Below are positions 57,561-64,000 of a DNA stretch of 64,000 nucleotides, piece by piece. A program made the translations under genes and the position numbers. Numbering within the stretch: position 1 is the first letter of the stretch; each line of letters starts with the position of its first letter. This DNA comes from Arthrobacter sp. Leaf69. GTDB lineage: Bacteria > Actinomycetota > Actinomycetes > Actinomycetales > Micrococcaceae. The stretch spans positions 168,464 to 232,463 of the forward strand of contig NZ_LMLR01000013.1 of the NCBI RefSeq assembly GCF_001422645.1, read 5' to 3'. The notes under the pieces are model-generated. The model did no database searches. It was not told where the DNA came from and saw nothing but the letters and a program-made list of their open reading frames with translations.

Positions 57561-57655
57561 CTGGGTGGTATCTGCAATGCTCGAAGGGTCCCCGGGTGAT
57601 CCTGCGTGAATAGGCATGAGCGGCCCGGTGGTTCCCCCCTCGACCTGAAAGTGCC

Positions 57656-58024
57656 ATGACTAACGCAACGAGACGATTTCCGGCAGCCTTGTATTCCCAG
57701 GGATCAGATCCGGACGCCCGGTTCAGCCTCGCCAATGAACGCACATACCTAGCCTGGATACGGACCTCCCTGGCGCTGATTGCCAGCGGCGTTGCTTTGG
57801 AGGCGCTGGGGCTGAACCTGCAGGACGGGCTGCGCCTTTCGGCGTCCGTAGTCCTCATCGTCGCCGGAATTGCCGCGCCCGTGCAGGCGTGGTTCGGGTG
57901 GATGCAGATCGAGCGTGCACTGCGCCTCGACAGGCCGCTGCCGGCCGCCCGCTTGGCGTCCCCGATTGGGGCTGCCGTTTCCGTGGCTGGGATCCTGGTG
58001 GTCTTCGCGGTTGTCCTCGCCTGA
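57656..58024 (+). CDS. DUF202 (YidH-type) membrane protein, 122 aa
   Basis: Small membrane protein with three hydrophobic helices and the family front SLANERTYLAWIRTSLALIASGVAL. The start is ATG 57656. Its stop overlaps the next DUF202 gene as TGATG. Transcribed away from the DUF302 gene from a shared 147-bp region; function unknown. Confidence 0.9.
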   Translation: MTNATRRFPAALYSQGSDPDARFSLANERTYLAWIRTSLALIASGVALEALGLNLQDGLRLSASVVLIVAGIAAPVQAWFGWMQIERALRLDRPLPAARLASPIGAAVSVAGILVVFAVVLA

Positions 58025-58407
58025 TGACCGGCGGTCCTGAGAACGCACCCGGCCGGATTCACCGGCCGTTCGACGCGGGCCTGCAGCCGGAACGGACCGC
58101 TCTAGCCTGGCGCCGGACGGCGCTGGCGGTCGCCGTCGGATCCCTCGCGGCGCTCCGCATCCTGCCGGAGCTCCTGGGTTTGTGGGCACTCGCTCCGGCC
58201 GCGCTGGGCGCTGCCGTGTCACTCGTGGCGCTCATTGTCACGCAGCGGCGGTACCGCAGGATTCACACAATCCTCACCACGTCCGACAGCGACAGGGTCG
58301 CCCTCAGCGGGGGAGCGGTGCCTGCCGTAATGGCCGTGGCCACAGTGGCCGGCGGAATTATGGCGCTGGCTGCCGCAGTGCAACTTGGCCAGCGGATACC
58401 GCATTAG
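58024..58407 (+). CDS. Second DUF202-type membrane protein, 127 aa
   Basis: Divergent paralogue of the preceding gene: FDAGLQPERTALAWRRTALAVAVGSLAALR carries the same ER-T-LAW-RT core, followed by two further hydrophobic segments. Start ATG 58024 overlaps the first gene by one base, so the pair (YidH/YidG-like) is probably made together as a membrane complex. Confidence 0.88.
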   Translation: MTGGPENAPGRIHRPFDAGLQPERTALAWRRTALAVAVGSLAALRILPELLGLWALAPAALGAAVSLVALIVTQRRYRRIHTILTTSDSDRVALSGGAVPAVMAVATVAGGIMALAAAVQLGQRIPH

Positions 58408-58419
58408 CGCTTAAATTGC

Positions 58420-58459
58420 CGGGTCCGGGAGGCCGCGGGTGAGCGGCTTCCCGGACCCG
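58420..58459. terminator. Bidirectional hairpin between DUF202 and pdtaR
   Basis: CGGGTCCGGGA (58420-58430) pairs with TCCCGGACCCG (58449-58459), between convergent genes. Confidence 0.6.
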
Positions 58460-58472
58460 GGGGAGAAGCGTC

Positions 58473-59078
58473 TTAGTTGACCTGGTTGATGATGGTCTCG
58501 GCAACCTCGCGCATGCTGAGGCGGCGGTCCATGGAGGTCTTCTGGATCCAGCGGAATGCCTCCGGCTCCGTCAGGCCCATCTTGGTGGTGAGGAGGCTCT
58601 TGGCGCGTTCCACGAGCTTGCGGGTGGCGAACTGCTCCTGGAGGTCGGTCACTTCACTTTCGAGGGCCTTGATTTCCTCGTGGCGGGACAGCGCGATTTC
58701 CAGCGCCGGAATCAGGTCGGCAGGCGTGAACGGCTTGACCACATAGGCCATGGCACCGGCGTCGCGGGCGCGCTCGACGAGTTCCTTCTGGCTGAAGGCG
58801 GTCAGCAGGACCACCGGGGCGATCCGGGCCTTGACGATCTTCTCGGCAGCGGAAATGCCGTCCATAACGGGCATCTTGACGTCCATCAGGACCAGGTCCG
58901 GCTTCAGTTCTTCGGCGAGCTGAACGGCTTTTTCGCCGTTGTCCGCTTCGCCGACGACGTCGTAGCCCTCGCCCCGCAGGATCTCGATGATGTCGAGGCG
59001 GATAAGGGTCTCGTCCTCGGCGACAACCACGCGGCGCGCCGGCGTGGTCGTGGGGTTTGACTCCGTCTGTTCTGACAC
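58473..59078 (-). CDS. pdtaR: ANTAR-domain response regulator, 201 aa
   Basis: RNA-binding antiterminator of the Rv1626/PdtaR type. The receiver domain has acidic AEDE and phosphoacceptor D66 in LVLMDVKMPVMDG, conserved K in YVVKPF, and a coiled linker. The C-terminal ANTAR domain (about 145-200) reads RKLVERAKSLLTTKMGLTE with PEAFRWIQKTSMDRRLS. No histidine kinase is adjacent. Conserved neighbour of pyk in Micrococcaceae. Confidence 0.94.
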   Translation of the reverse strand: MSEQTESNPTTTPARRVVVAEDETLIRLDIIEILRGEGYDVVGEADNGEKAVQLAEELKPDLVLMDVKMPVMDGISAAEKIVKARIAPVVLLTAFSQKELVERARDAGAMAYVVKPFTPADLIPALEIALSRHEEIKALESEVTDLQEQFATRKLVERAKSLLTTKMGLTEPEAFRWIQKTSMDRRLSMREVAETIINQVN

Positions 59079-59283
59079 GGGAACTCCTTGGAAAGGTACG
59101 GCGGGAACTAGACCATCTTAGGTTCCGCCCGCTGGTGTACTTGGACCGGACTGGTTCGATGCGGCGTCACTGGCGCGATTCTGGAATTCAGCCTATCTGC
59201 ATGTAGAGTAATTTCGCGCACCGGAAGCGATCGCGTTGCTCACAGCACTGTGGTTGAGTGATTGTTACACCGGTGTACTCCGC

Positions 59284-59365
59284 GCCCGAGTGGCGGAATT
59301 GGCAGACGCGCCGCACTCAAAATGCGGTATCGAAAGGTGTGTGGGTTCGAGTCCCACCTCGGGCA
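59284..59365 (+). tRNA. tRNA-Leu(CAA)
   Basis: 82-nt class II tRNA with a long variable arm, acceptor GCCCGAG/CTCGGGC, anticodon loop CTCAAAA (CAA), discriminator A. An integrase gene starts 88 bases downstream, so its 3' end is the likely attachment site. Confidence 0.96.
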
Positions 59366-59402
59366 CAGTGTTTCCGCAGGTCAGGCGCCCCTTGGGGCGC
59401 TG

Positions 59403-59433
59403 AGTGTGGACAAAAGTACTAAAAGTGTGGACA
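59403..59433. repeat. Pair of direct repeats between tRNA-Leu and int
   Basis: AGTGTGGACA occurs at 59403-59412 and 59424-59433, 21 bases apart (two helical turns). It may be an integrase arm site or an operator of the int promoter. Confidence 0.6.
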
Positions 59434-59452
59434 GCGGCGTAGCATTTTTTCT

Positions 59453-60583
59453 ATGGCCAGCATTCGAAAACGCACAAAAAAGGACGGTTCGACGTCCTTT
59501 ATGGTCTGCTGGCGGGACCCGGCCAACCGCACGGAACAGGGCATCACGCTGCCCACTGAGTCCGAAGCTATCACTCTGAAGCGCCTCCTTGACGCCAACA
59601 ATCAGTCGTTTGAGATCGCCCAGCATGCGATGGTCGCGAACCAGACCCAGGCACCCACCGTCGCGGCCGTGATCCAAGAGCACATCGACCTTCTGGTCCG
59701 GCCATCTGTTGGCACGGTGCACACGTATCAGACCATGCTGAAGCTGCACATATCCGACGTAATCGGGCACATTCCTGTGGACAAGCTTGATTACCGGCAC
59801 CTGACGTATTGGATCAAGGCCATGCAGATCAAGGGCCGGTCCGCCAAGACCATCAAGAACAACCATGGCCTCATTTTCTCGGCGATGGAGACGGCGATCC
59901 GGCTCGGCTACCGGAAAGACAATCCGTGCCGAGGGGTGCAGCTCCCCTCAGGCGAAAAGGCAGAGGATGAGGCCAGGTTCCTGACGCACGCTGAATTCGG
60001 CCTGATTCTGGAGGGCATGGGGGATCGCTACAAGGCCTTTACGGAATTCTTGGTCATGACGGGAACGCGGTTCGGCGAAGCGACTGCGGTAACTGTGGCG
60101 GACGTGGACCTGATGTCGAAGCCGGCAACGATGCGGATCAACAAGGCATGGAAACGCGGTACTGATTCCGAGTATTACGTCGGAGCGACCAAGACCGGTG
60201 CCGGCAAGAGGACGGTTTCGCTGAATCCTCATTTGGTGGAAGTTTTGATTCCGCTGGTGGCCAGCCGCTCTGGCTCGGAACTCTTGTTCACCACGCCCAA
60301 GGGCGAGCGAATTGTTCACAAGCTATATTGGCACCACTACTGGGTGCCGGCCGTTGAAGCTGCCCAGGCCCGCGGCCTAAAGAAGTCACCCCGGATCCAC
60401 GATCTGCGCCATACGCATGCGTCCTGGCTGATTCAGGATGGAGTATCGCTGTTCACGATCTCCAGGCGACTCGGGCACGCATCTACGCGAACGACTGAGC
60501 AGGTGTATGGCCACCTGATGCCGCAGGCGCTCCAGGATGCCGCCGACGCCGTCGAGCGTTCCGCGGTTGTGTGGCGTGGATAG
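59453..60583 (+). CDS. int: Tyrosine-type site-specific integrase, 376 aa
   Basis: Phage-type recombinase. An N-terminal SAM-like arm-binding domain (about 65-165) is followed by the catalytic domain with R206 (TRFGEA), K247, H316 and R319 (HDLRH), H342 (LGH) and the nucleophile Y352 (VYGH). All catalytic residues are intact. It starts 88 bases after tRNA-Leu, pointing away from it, the usual order for tRNA-directed elements. No ribosome binding site precedes the ATG. Confidence 0.95.
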   Translation: MASIRKRTKKDGSTSFMVCWRDPANRTEQGITLPTESEAITLKRLLDANNQSFEIAQHAMVANQTQAPTVAAVIQEHIDLLVRPSVGTVHTYQTMLKLHISDVIGHIPVDKLDYRHLTYWIKAMQIKGRSAKTIKNNHGLIFSAMETAIRLGYRKDNPCRGVQLPSGEKAEDEARFLTHAEFGLILEGMGDRYKAFTEFLVMTGTRFGEATAVTVADVDLMSKPATMRINKAWKRGTDSEYYVGATKTGAGKRTVSLNPHLVEVLIPLVASRSGSELLFTTPKGERIVHKLYWHHYWVPAVEAAQARGLKKSPRIHDLRHTHASWLIQDGVSLFTISRRLGHASTRTTEQVYGHLMPQALQDAADAVERSAVVWRG

Positions 60584-60602
60584 CCATTGGCGGTCGGTGT
60601 AC

Positions 60603-60848
60603 CTAAGAGAACTTCTTACGAGCCTGTGCGCGCGTCCCGATTATGCGGACGGACGGTGCCGTCGGGCCCGTGGATCGGACTTCGCGTAGCTCTGCAATCT
60701 CCCTGAGGTGGGCAGACGTGAAGATAATCTTTCCCTTGCCCCAGACGGCGTGCGGGAACTCGCCCTTGGCAGCCCCGTCCCTTAGCCATGCTTCTGAACA
60801 TTTGAGTACGGTGGCAGCCTCTGCCGGTTCGAAGAATTCAAGTTTCAT
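60603..60848 (-). CDS. Excisionase-like helix-turn-helix protein, 81 aa
   Basis: Short protein starting MKLEFFEPAEAATVLKCSEAWLRDGAAKGEFPHA, the winged-helix pattern of MerR/AlpA-type excisionases, with a GKGKIIFTSAHLREI wing. The start may instead be ATG 60914 (103 aa). Being beside and convergent with int, it probably controls integration or excision direction. Similar proteins also act as repressors. Confidence 0.75.
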   Translation of the reverse strand: MKLEFFEPAEAATVLKCSEAWLRDGAAKGEFPHAVWGKGKIIFTSAHLREIAELREVRSTGPTAPSVRIIGTRAQARKKFS

Positions 60849-60926
60849 ACCCCTGCCCGGTCCCTTCGTCGTGATGCGGCGAGGACGGCGTGTGCGAGTC
60901 CTGCCCCCGTTCATGTGAGCTGGGAA

Positions 60927-61190
60927 TCACGGCGGCATGACGGTCACCTGGAAACTCGCTTCCAGGGCCGCGGCGTGGAGCTGTACCTGCTCGGCGGAAG
61001 CACTGAACTGAGTCGATGAGCGCTGCACCAGCCCGGCGTCGAGGAGGAGGCCGAGTTGCCTTCGGATGGCTGAAGGCGAGGCGCAGAGTTCCCTGCCGAT
61101 CTGGCCACAGGTTGAGGGCCCGTTCCTGAGCAGGAAGCGGATAATTCGGCTTCGCGTTCGGTTCATCAGAATGCTCGACATGGGGACCAC
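60927..61190 (-). CDS. ArsR-like winged-helix regulator, 87 aa
   Basis: Short DNA-binding protein with the winged-helix core RSRIIRFLLRNGPSTCGQIGRELCASPSAIRRQLGLLLDAGLV, where ASPSAIRRQL is the recognition helix. No metal-binding cysteine pair of the ArsR sensor type is apparent. It points away from a 225-base regulatory gap. Likely controls the element; target unknown. Confidence 0.75.
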   Translation of the reverse strand: MVPMSSILMNRTRSRIIRFLLRNGPSTCGQIGRELCASPSAIRRQLGLLLDAGLVQRSSTQFSASAEQVQLHAAALEASFQVTVMPP

Positions 61191-61415
61191 AACCCGGGGA
61201 ATGGTGAAGGACTGCTGCTGTAGACGGGTCTACAGAAGCAGGCTACTCCGGTTGAGGTCATGTTGGAAAGACCAGGGTGCGTGAATGAATCCTCAACTGG
61301 TTTCAGCAGTTGATTGCCGCGCCCGGACGACTCAGGCAATACTGGGGCGAAAGGGGGTCGTTTCGCCTGACCAGGCTGTCGGCCCCCGCATCAGATCGAG
61401 GGGTGGGCAGCGCTG

Positions 61416-61913
61416 ATGGACGTGGCAGGTCGCGGTGACATGTTGTCTCCCCAGGCCCAACTGGCTCGTCGCCTGAATCTGCTGCTCGACGTCGTGGTTG
61501 CCGAACGTGGGAAGGCCGTAACGTTCCGCGAGGTCCAGGCCGATCTCGAGGCTAGGGGCATCAAGTTGTCCCGCGCGCGCTGGTTCTATATGAAAGAGGG
61601 GACTGGTCGTCTGGTCAGCGATCCGGTGCTATTGGCGGAGCTGTGCAACATCTTCAACGTTGACCCCTCGTACCTGATCGGTGACAACGCCAACTTGCCC
61701 GAACGGATCGATTCGCAACTCGAGTTTGTGAAGTCGCTCCGTGCGGCCAGGGTGAAGACCTTCGCGGCGCGGACGTTGGGCGACGTTTCTCCGGAGACGC
61801 TGAGGGCCATCTCTGAATACCTCAACAAGGACATTGAACGCCATCCCGGAGCGGAAGAAGCTGCAGCTAATCCTTCAGAAGATACTGAAGATGAGCCGCC
61901 AGCAACTCCTTAA
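61416..61913 (+). CDS. EspR-like transcriptional regulator, 165 aa
   Basis: Helix-turn-helix protein with the layout of mycobacterial EspR: LARRLNLLLDVVVAERGKAVTFREVQADLEARGIKLSRARWFYMKEG, then LAELCNIFNVDPSYL, then a C-terminal dimerisation helix with ETLRAISEYLNKD. No ribosome binding site is strong; ATG 61416 or 61440 may start it. The C-terminus is an acidic tail overlapping by 47 bases with the convergent regulator gene. In an integrated element it may silence or control transfer genes. Confidence 0.7.
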   Translation: MDVAGRGDMLSPQAQLARRLNLLLDVVVAERGKAVTFREVQADLEARGIKLSRARWFYMKEGTGRLVSDPVLLAELCNIFNVDPSYLIGDNANLPERIDSQLEFVKSLRAARVKTFAARTLGDVSPETLRAISEYLNKDIERHPGAEEAAANPSEDTEDEPPATP

Positions 61914-62190
61914 TCCGCGCGGGGTTGGCTGAATAGCGGGGAGAGCGGCCATGCCGCCGGCCCGGCTCAAGGTCCACCGCGATGGCGCCGGTCTCCTCAA
62001 GTGCAAGTAGGTGCTTGGCTACGCTCGGCTCGCCGGCGCTCACTGCCGCCACGATGTCACCGCGGGTCGCCGGACCGTGAGCGGAAAGGTAGCGGAGGAT
62101 CTCATTCCGTGATCTGTTGCCAAATGTCGCGACAGCGGCCTCGACGTCGTTCGACCAGGCTTCGTCGTGAGGCTGCGTGATCCTGGGCAT
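61867..62190 (-). CDS. ArsR-type winged-helix regulator, 107 aa
   Basis: Protein with FGNRSRNEILRYLSAHGPATRGDIVAAVSAGEPSVAKHLLALEETGAIAVD, a clear winged-helix with recognition helix EPSVAKHLLAL, plus a basic wing (PGRRHGRSPRY). It overlaps the 3' end of the EspR-like gene on the other strand, and faces the sigma-like gene across 182 bases. Probably a repressor of that promoter. Confidence 0.8.
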   Translation of the reverse strand: MPRITQPHDEAWSNDVEAAVATFGNRSRNEILRYLSAHGPATRGDIVAAVSAGEPSVAKHLLALEETGAIAVDLEPGRRHGRSPRYSANPARIKELLAAHLQYLLKD

Positions 62191-62372
62191 GGAACCATTC
62201 TCACCGAACGATCCGCGAAAAGTAAGACCCGCAGTCTTGACGATACTTTAATTATCTTTGAAAATAGTTTGTATAGCTTTCCTGTCGTAGAGGTCAGCCT
62301 TGGCTGTCGCCGCCACTCTTAGGGCGCCGGTCGTGCCGGCGCTGGACTTATTGGAATCGTTAAGTTGAAGCG

Positions 62373-63287
62373 GTGAAGACCATGCGAGTCGAAGCCAAGT
62401 CGAATCAAGCCCCACAAGATCAGGCAATTGCTGGAAGTATCGACATCTCCCTGCGCGGTGCGCCGGAGCCCGCCGCGGTTGCCGTTCCGGTAGATCAAAT
62501 CATGATCGCCGTCGACGGCGTTCAGCGGTATGTGGTTTCGCATCTCTCGCGGATCGGCCGGGCCTGCGACGTGGACGACGTTATGCAGGACATCCGGGTC
62601 GCGGTGTGGGATGGGGTGACCCGGGAGCATTACCGCCGGCTCCCCGGTATTCCGTTCGGTGCTTGGGTTCAGGGCGTGTGCGCGAACGTTTGCGCCGCAC
62701 ACGTCCGTCGGGAACTGAGTCATCAGACGCTCCCGCTGATCGTGGAACCAGGGAATGCCGACGGGCCGACGTCCTTTGTTCCTCTGGCGTTGCTGGGCAT
62801 GGACCGGAGCGGAGGTCAAATTGCCGAGAAGATTATTGACCAGCAATGGGCACGAATGATCATTGAGCTGACTCGGGCCAGCGTGCCGGCCGGAGTTTGG
62901 GATCTCGCCGTCGACAGTCTCACCGGGCCGCGACACTATGGTCCGCCGTCGCCGCAGGACCGCCGGCGCTGGCACTCGGTGACCGTAGTGCGACAGACGG
63001 CGAAAACCATTCAGAGTGCACTGGACGTTGATCAGGCGGCCCTCCGCAACATCGGAGACGTGTGCAAGCACGCAGCAGAGTGCCTGCCCACACCGGTACT
63101 CCGCAGGACAGCTGAAAGTATCGTTCGCCCCGGCCTACGAGGACCCGAACGGAAGAGGGCTCTGGAAGCATTGGCGGCCCAATTGGGCGTCACCGAGCGC
63201 TATCTGGCTGTCCAGATCGGCTTCGCGCGCCGGTTGTATCAAACCGCGTGGCGGATTCTCCAGGCCGGGACGCGGACTGCCTACTGA
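62373..63287 (+). CDS. Sigma-70-like protein, 304 aa
   Basis: The region of about 45-115 reads VQRYVVSHLSRIGRACDVDDVMQDIRVAVWDGV and GAWVQGVCANVCAAHVRREL, close to region 2 of ECF sigma factors (DDVMQDI is the core-binding helix). The C-terminus RALEALAAQLGVTERYLAVQIGFARRLYQTAWRIL resembles region 4. The 150-residue middle is longer than in usual ECF sigma factors (about 200 aa total). It may direct expression of the element or be a sigma-derived regulator. GTG 62373 or ATG 62382 is the start. Confidence 0.65.
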   Translation: MKTMRVEAKSNQAPQDQAIAGSIDISLRGAPEPAAVAVPVDQIMIAVDGVQRYVVSHLSRIGRACDVDDVMQDIRVAVWDGVTREHYRRLPGIPFGAWVQGVCANVCAAHVRRELSHQTLPLIVEPGNADGPTSFVPLALLGMDRSGGQIAEKIIDQQWARMIIELTRASVPAGVWDLAVDSLTGPRHYGPPSPQDRRRWHSVTVVRQTAKTIQSALDVDQAALRNIGDVCKHAAECLPTPVLRRTAESIVRPGLRGPERKRALEALAAQLGVTERYLAVQIGFARRLYQTAWRILQAGTRTAY

Positions 63288-63339
63288 GTCATGTTGTGGG
63301 TCCGCCCACTCGCCATGAGCAGGCGACGAGGAGGCCCGG

Positions 63340-64000
63340 ATGTCCCTATTGCGGAGAAGCTCGCTGCCTGGTTCAAACACCCGGCGTCGATTATGGATCG
63401 CAGCAATCGCGCTCTTGATTGTGGTCACAGCGCTCATCGCTCTCACGTGGTCGACGCCCACGCCCGCAAGGGCTCCGGTCGCTCCGCCGTCGACGACGCC
63501 TACCCCTCAGAGTCCGGCAAACGGTTCCACCGGTACGCAGGCACAAACTCCCACGGTGGCTCCTGACGTTGTGATTGCCGATGCGGAGGGCGCACCTCGC
63601 ACTGATGACTTCCGCAAGCTCGCAGCCGCGACGGCGACGGCGATCTACACCTGGGACACGCGTACGTCTTCCTACTCAGAAGTCTACTCACGGCTCCGTG
63701 GCTGGTGGGACGTGTTGCCGGACGGGGCCAATCCCTTAGCAGTCCTGGTGCAGGAGTTCGAAGCGACCGGGGTCAACGCGGGAAGCTACGCGACTTTGGC
63801 TGATCAGCAGGCGTACCGTTCGGCCGCGGTTGAATCCCTGCACTGCGACAGCGAGCTGGCCAAGGTTCGGGAGCGGCCGGCGCCATGGGAGGGACTGCAT
63901 GTGTGCACAGTCTCCGTCAGCGTTCTGGATCAATCAATTTCTGCTCGCAACACCTACACGGCACCTGTCAGCATCATGGTGAACTGTCCGCCGGCTGTTA
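63340..64000 (+). CDS. Membrane-anchored extracytoplasmic protein, 3' end outside window
   Basis: ATG 63340 has AGGAGG (63329-63334) five bases upstream. The frame stays open to the window end (220 codons). A basic start (MSLLRRSSLPGSNTRRR) is followed by one membrane helix (about 18-37), a Thr/Pro-rich linker and a soluble domain with two visible cysteines (SLHCDSEL and HVCTVS). Topology and context resemble VirB8/TcpC-like conjugation proteins of actinobacterial elements, but the identity is not established. Confidence 0.7.
   Translation, partial: MSLLRRSSLPGSNTRRRLWIAAIALLIVVTALIALTWSTPTPARAPVAPPSTTPTPQSPANGSTGTQAQTPTVAPDVVIADAEGAPRTDDFRKLAAATATAIYTWDTRTSSYSEVYSRLRGWWDVLPDGANPLAVLVQEFEATGVNAGSYATLADQQAYRSAAVESLHCDSELAKVRERPAPWEGLHVCTVSVSVLDQSISARNTYTAPVSIMVNCPPAV

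Larger units (their letters stand above)
59366..64000. mobile_element. Left end of an integrative element at tRNA-Leu, right end outside window
   Basis: From the tRNA-Leu 3' end to the window end, gene content changes from housekeeping to int, excisionase-like, winged-helix and EspR-like regulators, a sigma-like protein and a membrane-anchored protein, with more A+T than the neighbours. This fits an integrative element, possibly an ICE. The att core and right end cannot be placed. Confidence 0.75.

Noticed and set aside
59340..59400. Exact attL core at the tRNA-Leu 3' end
   Set aside because: The matching attR lies outside the window, so the core cannot be delimited.

Overview
The window is a 64 kb piece of a high-GC actinobacterial chromosome. 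Gene content and order (trp-lgt-gltBD-pyk-pdtaR, HGxxPAAW and trp-associated membrane proteins between trpE and trpC, a multicopy-type DUF222/HNH gene, many GTG starts and 1-4 base gene overlaps) point to Micrococcaceae, most likely Arthrobacter or Pseudarthrobacter. The genus is inferred from gene recognition, not from a search.

Layout. 1-8.7 kb: the 3' part of dxs, small conserved genes, an aldo/keto reductase abutting a nucleoside hydrolase, a complete ECF transporter (S component, T component and a double ATPase) and a VOC protein. 8.8-24.7 kb: mostly minus-strand housekeeping genes: fadB/fadA, ribonuclease D, DUF3000, threonine aldolase, an SDR-DUF6421 pair, msrB, YbaK, SufE and a rhodanese; on the plus strand an alpha/beta hydrolase and ZapE; then a small antitoxin-like protein. 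24.9-25.9 kb: six tRNA genes (Gly, Cys, Val, Gly, Val on minus; Val on plus). 25.9-30.2 kb: a PD-(D/E)XK nuclease-like gene, repeat-rich non-coding DNA and a DUF222/HNH gene with three in-frame tandem duplications.

30.2-57 kb is a dense plus-strand biosynthetic stretch: def-fmt-rsmB, rpe, an FMN riboswitch followed by ribD-ribE-ribB-ribA-ribH, then hisE-hisG-hisF, hisI, trpE, trp-associated membrane genes, trpC-trpB-trpA, lgt, gltB-gltD and pyk. 57-59.4 kb: a divergent DUF302 / DUF202-DUF202 locus sharing a G/C palindrome of CsoR type, the ANTAR regulator pdtaR, and tRNA-Leu(CAA).

From 59.4 kb to the end lies the left end of an integrative element next to tRNA-Leu: a tyrosine integrase, an excisionase-like protein, two winged-helix regulators, an EspR-like regulator, a sigma-factor-like protein and the start of a membrane-anchored protein. 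Its right end is outside the window.

The most notable unexplained signals are: (i) a 20-codon upstream ORF and a 13-bp hairpin between the FMN riboswitch and ribD, with the uORF stop overlapping the ribD start; (ii) a nested-stem RNA leader before the ECF S component; (iii) three in-frame duplications inside the HNH gene; (iv) palindromic operators before fadA and in the DUF302/DUF202 divergent promoter; and (v) an intergenic hairpin family found at two distant sites. No CRISPR array, rRNA or complete insertion sequence was seen.
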